A stretch of DNA of 64,000 nt from Rhizobium sp. NFR07 (GTDB lineage: Bacteria; Pseudomonadota; Alphaproteobacteria; Rhizobiales; Rhizobiaceae), in contig NZ_FOKM01000001.1 in assembly GCF_900111905.1 (NCBI RefSeq), forward strand, positions 248,001 through 312,000, read 5' to 3'. The position numbers and the translations under genes were made by a program. Under the pieces are notes generated by a model, which was given only the letters and a program-made list of their open reading frames with translations, was not told the DNA's origin and searched no databases. Of this stretch, positions 62,081-64,000 are shown one piece after another (the first letter of the stretch is position 1; every line of letters begins with the position of its first letter).

Positions 62081-64000
62081 GGTCGCGCCTTGCCCCAACT
62101 CTCGGCATACTCCTCTCCACAGTCGTTTCGCTGTCTGCGGAACCGGCAGACGAGCAACCGGACGCCGAAAAGATCCGGCACTTGCAGAAGACGATAAGAG
62201 AAACAACCTGCGCCGAGGCGCCGGTGACAAGCTCCTTGAGGCTGGATGGCTCCCCATCGGGCGAGTTGTTGAAGTCTCTATCGGCGCCGCGATCGACATT
62301 TTACGTCTCCCCAGATGGCGACGATACCTGGAGCGGCCGTCTTCCCAATCCAAATGCCGAGCGTACCGATGGACCTTTCGCCACGATTGAAAAAGCCCGT
62401 GATAAGGCACGTAAGGAGGGCGCGAGCACGATTGCCCTTGGCGGGGGGAACTACTACCTCAAGCGGTCAATCGTCTTCGACAGACGTGACGCTGGCCTGA
62501 TCGTCACCGCCAGATGCAACGAGGCTCCGGTCTTGCACGGTGGCCCGCGTGTATCCGGCTGGGTGTCACAGGGTGAAGGCCGCTGGACTGCGCCGCTCAA
62601 ATTGCTGCCGGATCAGGAGTTGGGCCATCTCTTTGTAGGAGGCGTCCCACAAACTCAAGCGCGCCTCCCCGATGCACCTCTCGACGGAGACCCACGCAAG
62701 GGATGGCTTTTCGCGGCCCGATGCCGGCCGGCGATCGACGAATGGCAGGGCAACACCCAATTCTGCTATCATGCCGGTGACATCCCGACCGCGATCGACA
62801 CTGCAGGGCTCATGGCCCATATCGTCGGAGGGTTTCACCCCGGCAGCCAATGGGGAAGCGACACGCTTCCGGTAATGTCGATCGATAATTCACGCCGCAC
62901 CGTCCACACCCAGGGTACGGGCTATTTCTTCACTGCGGAAGGCAGTCGGTACTTTCTCGCCGGCTCTGCTTCTCTTCTCAATGCTCCGGGCGAATGGTGG
63001 CATGACGCTGGTTCTGGCCGGCTCGACTATATAGCCTCGGATGAACAATTTTCCGGCTCTGACGTGACTGCAGGAGTGCTATCGACTTTTTTTCAGTTGG
63101 AGGACGCGGACGACATGGTCATCTCCGGACTTCAATTTGCCGACGGAGCACCGCAGGGCAGCGGCAAGGTATGGACCGATTCCAGGGGTTTTGGCGCCAT
63201 TCGGGTAGAAGATTCAGATCGCGTAAAGGTGCTCGGCAATACCCTGGAGGACATCGGCGTCGGCATTCATGCGTCCGAGAGCGACGACATATTGATCGCC
63301 GGGAACCTGATTGGGAACGTGGCCGGCAACGGCATTTACCTCGGGACGACCTATGGCACGTTCGGAAAATCGAATGGCGCCAGGATATTGTCGAACCATA
63401 TCCACGACATCGGAAAGGTCTATTTCGAAACTGCCGGAATTTGGTTCCAAGCGGCCGACCGTGTCAGAATTGCCGGGAACCTGATCGAAAATGCTGCGCA
63501 GTTCGGTATTGCCGGAGGCTCGCTATGGGGCCCGGAGGACGCCGTCTATGACGCGATCATTGAACATAACGTGGTTCGAAACGCCAATCAGCAGACAGCG
63601 GATGGCGGCGCAGTCAAGATGATGGGCGAGCAGGAAGACCTCCTCAACAGCAGCATTCGCTACAATGTCGTGACCGGGACAACTCATCTCATGAACCGGA
63701 TAGATGGAACCTTCTGGCCGAACGGATATGAGAATATCGACGAATGGCCTTCTCCCATCAGCTGGGCGATCTATACCGACGGGAAGGCAAGTGGCGTGCG
63801 CATCGAAGGGAATGTTCTCTCCGGCAACGTATCCGGCATCGGCATCAATGGTGGCTGGAGCAACGTAGTGACAGGGAACGTCATCATGGGTGGATCCGGC
63901 GCCGCTTTTCGCGTCGACGACGCCACCGGTGGCGATTGGCATCCACCATGGGCAGGCCCAAATCGAATCGAGGACAATAGAGTCTCCATAGATCGCGCAG
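62077..64000 (+). CDS. secreted parallel beta-helix protein, possible polysaccharide lyase (partial)
   Basis: The frame opens at the ATG at 62077 (ATGA overlap with the polymerase stop) and stays open to the right edge, giving 641 residues without a stop. A weak signal sequence (RLAPTLGILLSTVVSLSAEP) is followed by the domain start STFYVSPDGDDTWSGRLPNP, the motif that begins many right-handed beta-helix lyase-like proteins. Repeated short beta-helix units then follow (for example VKVLGNTLEDIGVGIHASES, ILIAGNLIGNVAGNGIYLGT, VRIAGNLIENAAQFGIAGGS). It probably cleaves, epimerises or binds the exopolysaccharide made by this locus. The 3' end lies outside the window. Confidence 0.85.
   Translation, partial: MRSRLAPTLGILLSTVVSLSAEPADEQPDAEKIRHLQKTIRETTCAEAPVTSSLRLDGSPSGELLKSLSAPRSTFYVSPDGDDTWSGRLPNPNAERTDGPFATIEKARDKARKEGASTIALGGGNYYLKRSIVFDRRDAGLIVTARCNEAPVLHGGPRVSGWVSQGEGRWTAPLKLLPDQELGHLFVGGVPQTQARLPDAPLDGDPRKGWLFAARCRPAIDEWQGNTQFCYHAGDIPTAIDTAGLMAHIVGGFHPGSQWGSDTLPVMSIDNSRRTVHTQGTGYFFTAEGSRYFLAGSASLLNAPGEWWHDAGSGRLDYIASDEQFSGSDVTAGVLSTFFQLEDADDMVISGLQFADGAPQGSGKVWTDSRGFGAIRVEDSDRVKVLGNTLEDIGVGIHASESDDILIAGNLIGNVAGNGIYLGTTYGTFGKSNGARILSNHIHDIGKVYFETAGIWFQAADRVRIAGNLIENAAQFGIAGGSLWGPEDAVYDAIIEHNVVRNANQQTADGGAVKMMGEQEDLLNSSIRYNVVTGTTHLMNRIDGTFWPNGYENIDEWPSPISWAIYTDGKASGVRIEGNVLSGNVSGIGINGGWSNVVTGNVIMGGSGAAFRVDDATGGDWHPPWAGPNRIEDNRVSIDRA

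Overview
The window comes from a high-GC alphaproteobacterium, most likely a member of the Rhizobiales/Rhizobiaceae. The reasons are the fused phaAB (mrpA-mrpB) antiporter gene, the dense array of ABC uptake systems next to ROK, RpiR and ArsR regulators, the ExoP/ExoQ-like polysaccharide genes, and two 16-bp palindromes that fit the centromere (parS) consensus of repABC replicons. The palindromes suggest, but do not prove, that the window lies on a secondary replicon. No rRNA, tRNA, CRISPR array or intact insertion sequence was seen.

Layout. 1-4.0 kb (minus): start of a Pha/Mrp cation/proton antiporter operon (phaAB-C-D, phaD cut by the left edge). 4.1-7.4 kb: a small Xre-type protein and aconitase B, convergent around a perfect hairpin. 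7.9-13.6 kb: a Ugp-like glycerol-3-phosphate/glycerophosphodiester uptake operon (binding protein, two permeases, phosphodiesterase, ATPase) followed by an RpiR regulator and preceded by a possible PHO box. 14.0-18.4 kb: an RND efflux pump (adaptor plus inner-membrane pump) without an outer-membrane gene or a linked repressor. 18.6-23.6 kb: an ArsR-family BigR-like regulator divergent from an organosulfonate operon (ssuA-like, ssuD-like, ssuC, ssuB, ssuA) across an 18-bp AT-rich palindrome.

23.7-41.5 kb is the most interesting stretch. A divergon around a ROK regulator holds an amino-sugar-phosphate deaminase (NagB type), a gamma-glutamyltransferase-family hydrolase, a double ATPase and a dipeptide-type binding protein with two permeases. 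A DSD1-type PLP enzyme for D-amino acids follows. Next comes a second ROK gene with a sugar ABC transporter, a BadF-type sugar kinase and a SIS-type (GlmS-like) deaminase. Together they look like a scavenging locus for amino sugars plus peptides or D-amino acids, as in muropeptides or gamma-glutamyl conjugates. This is inference from gene content.

41.6-47.7 kb (minus): a decaying set (intradiol dioxygenase remnant, frameshifted DUF6644 gene, DUF6152 gene, short-chain dehydrogenase) and an intact paoABC-type molybdenum aldehyde oxidoreductase. 47.7-51.2 kb: about 3.5 kb without a convincing gene, carrying two identical parS-like palindromes and an AT-rich patch. 51.2-54.7 kb: an S10 serine carboxypeptidase-like exoprotein and dgoK-dgoA of D-galactonate catabolism. 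55.0-64.0 kb: a polysaccharide locus with a Wzz/ExoP-like chain-length protein whose kinase motifs look degenerate, three glycosyltransferases, an O-antigen-ligase/Wzy-like protein and a secreted parallel beta-helix protein cut by the right edge.
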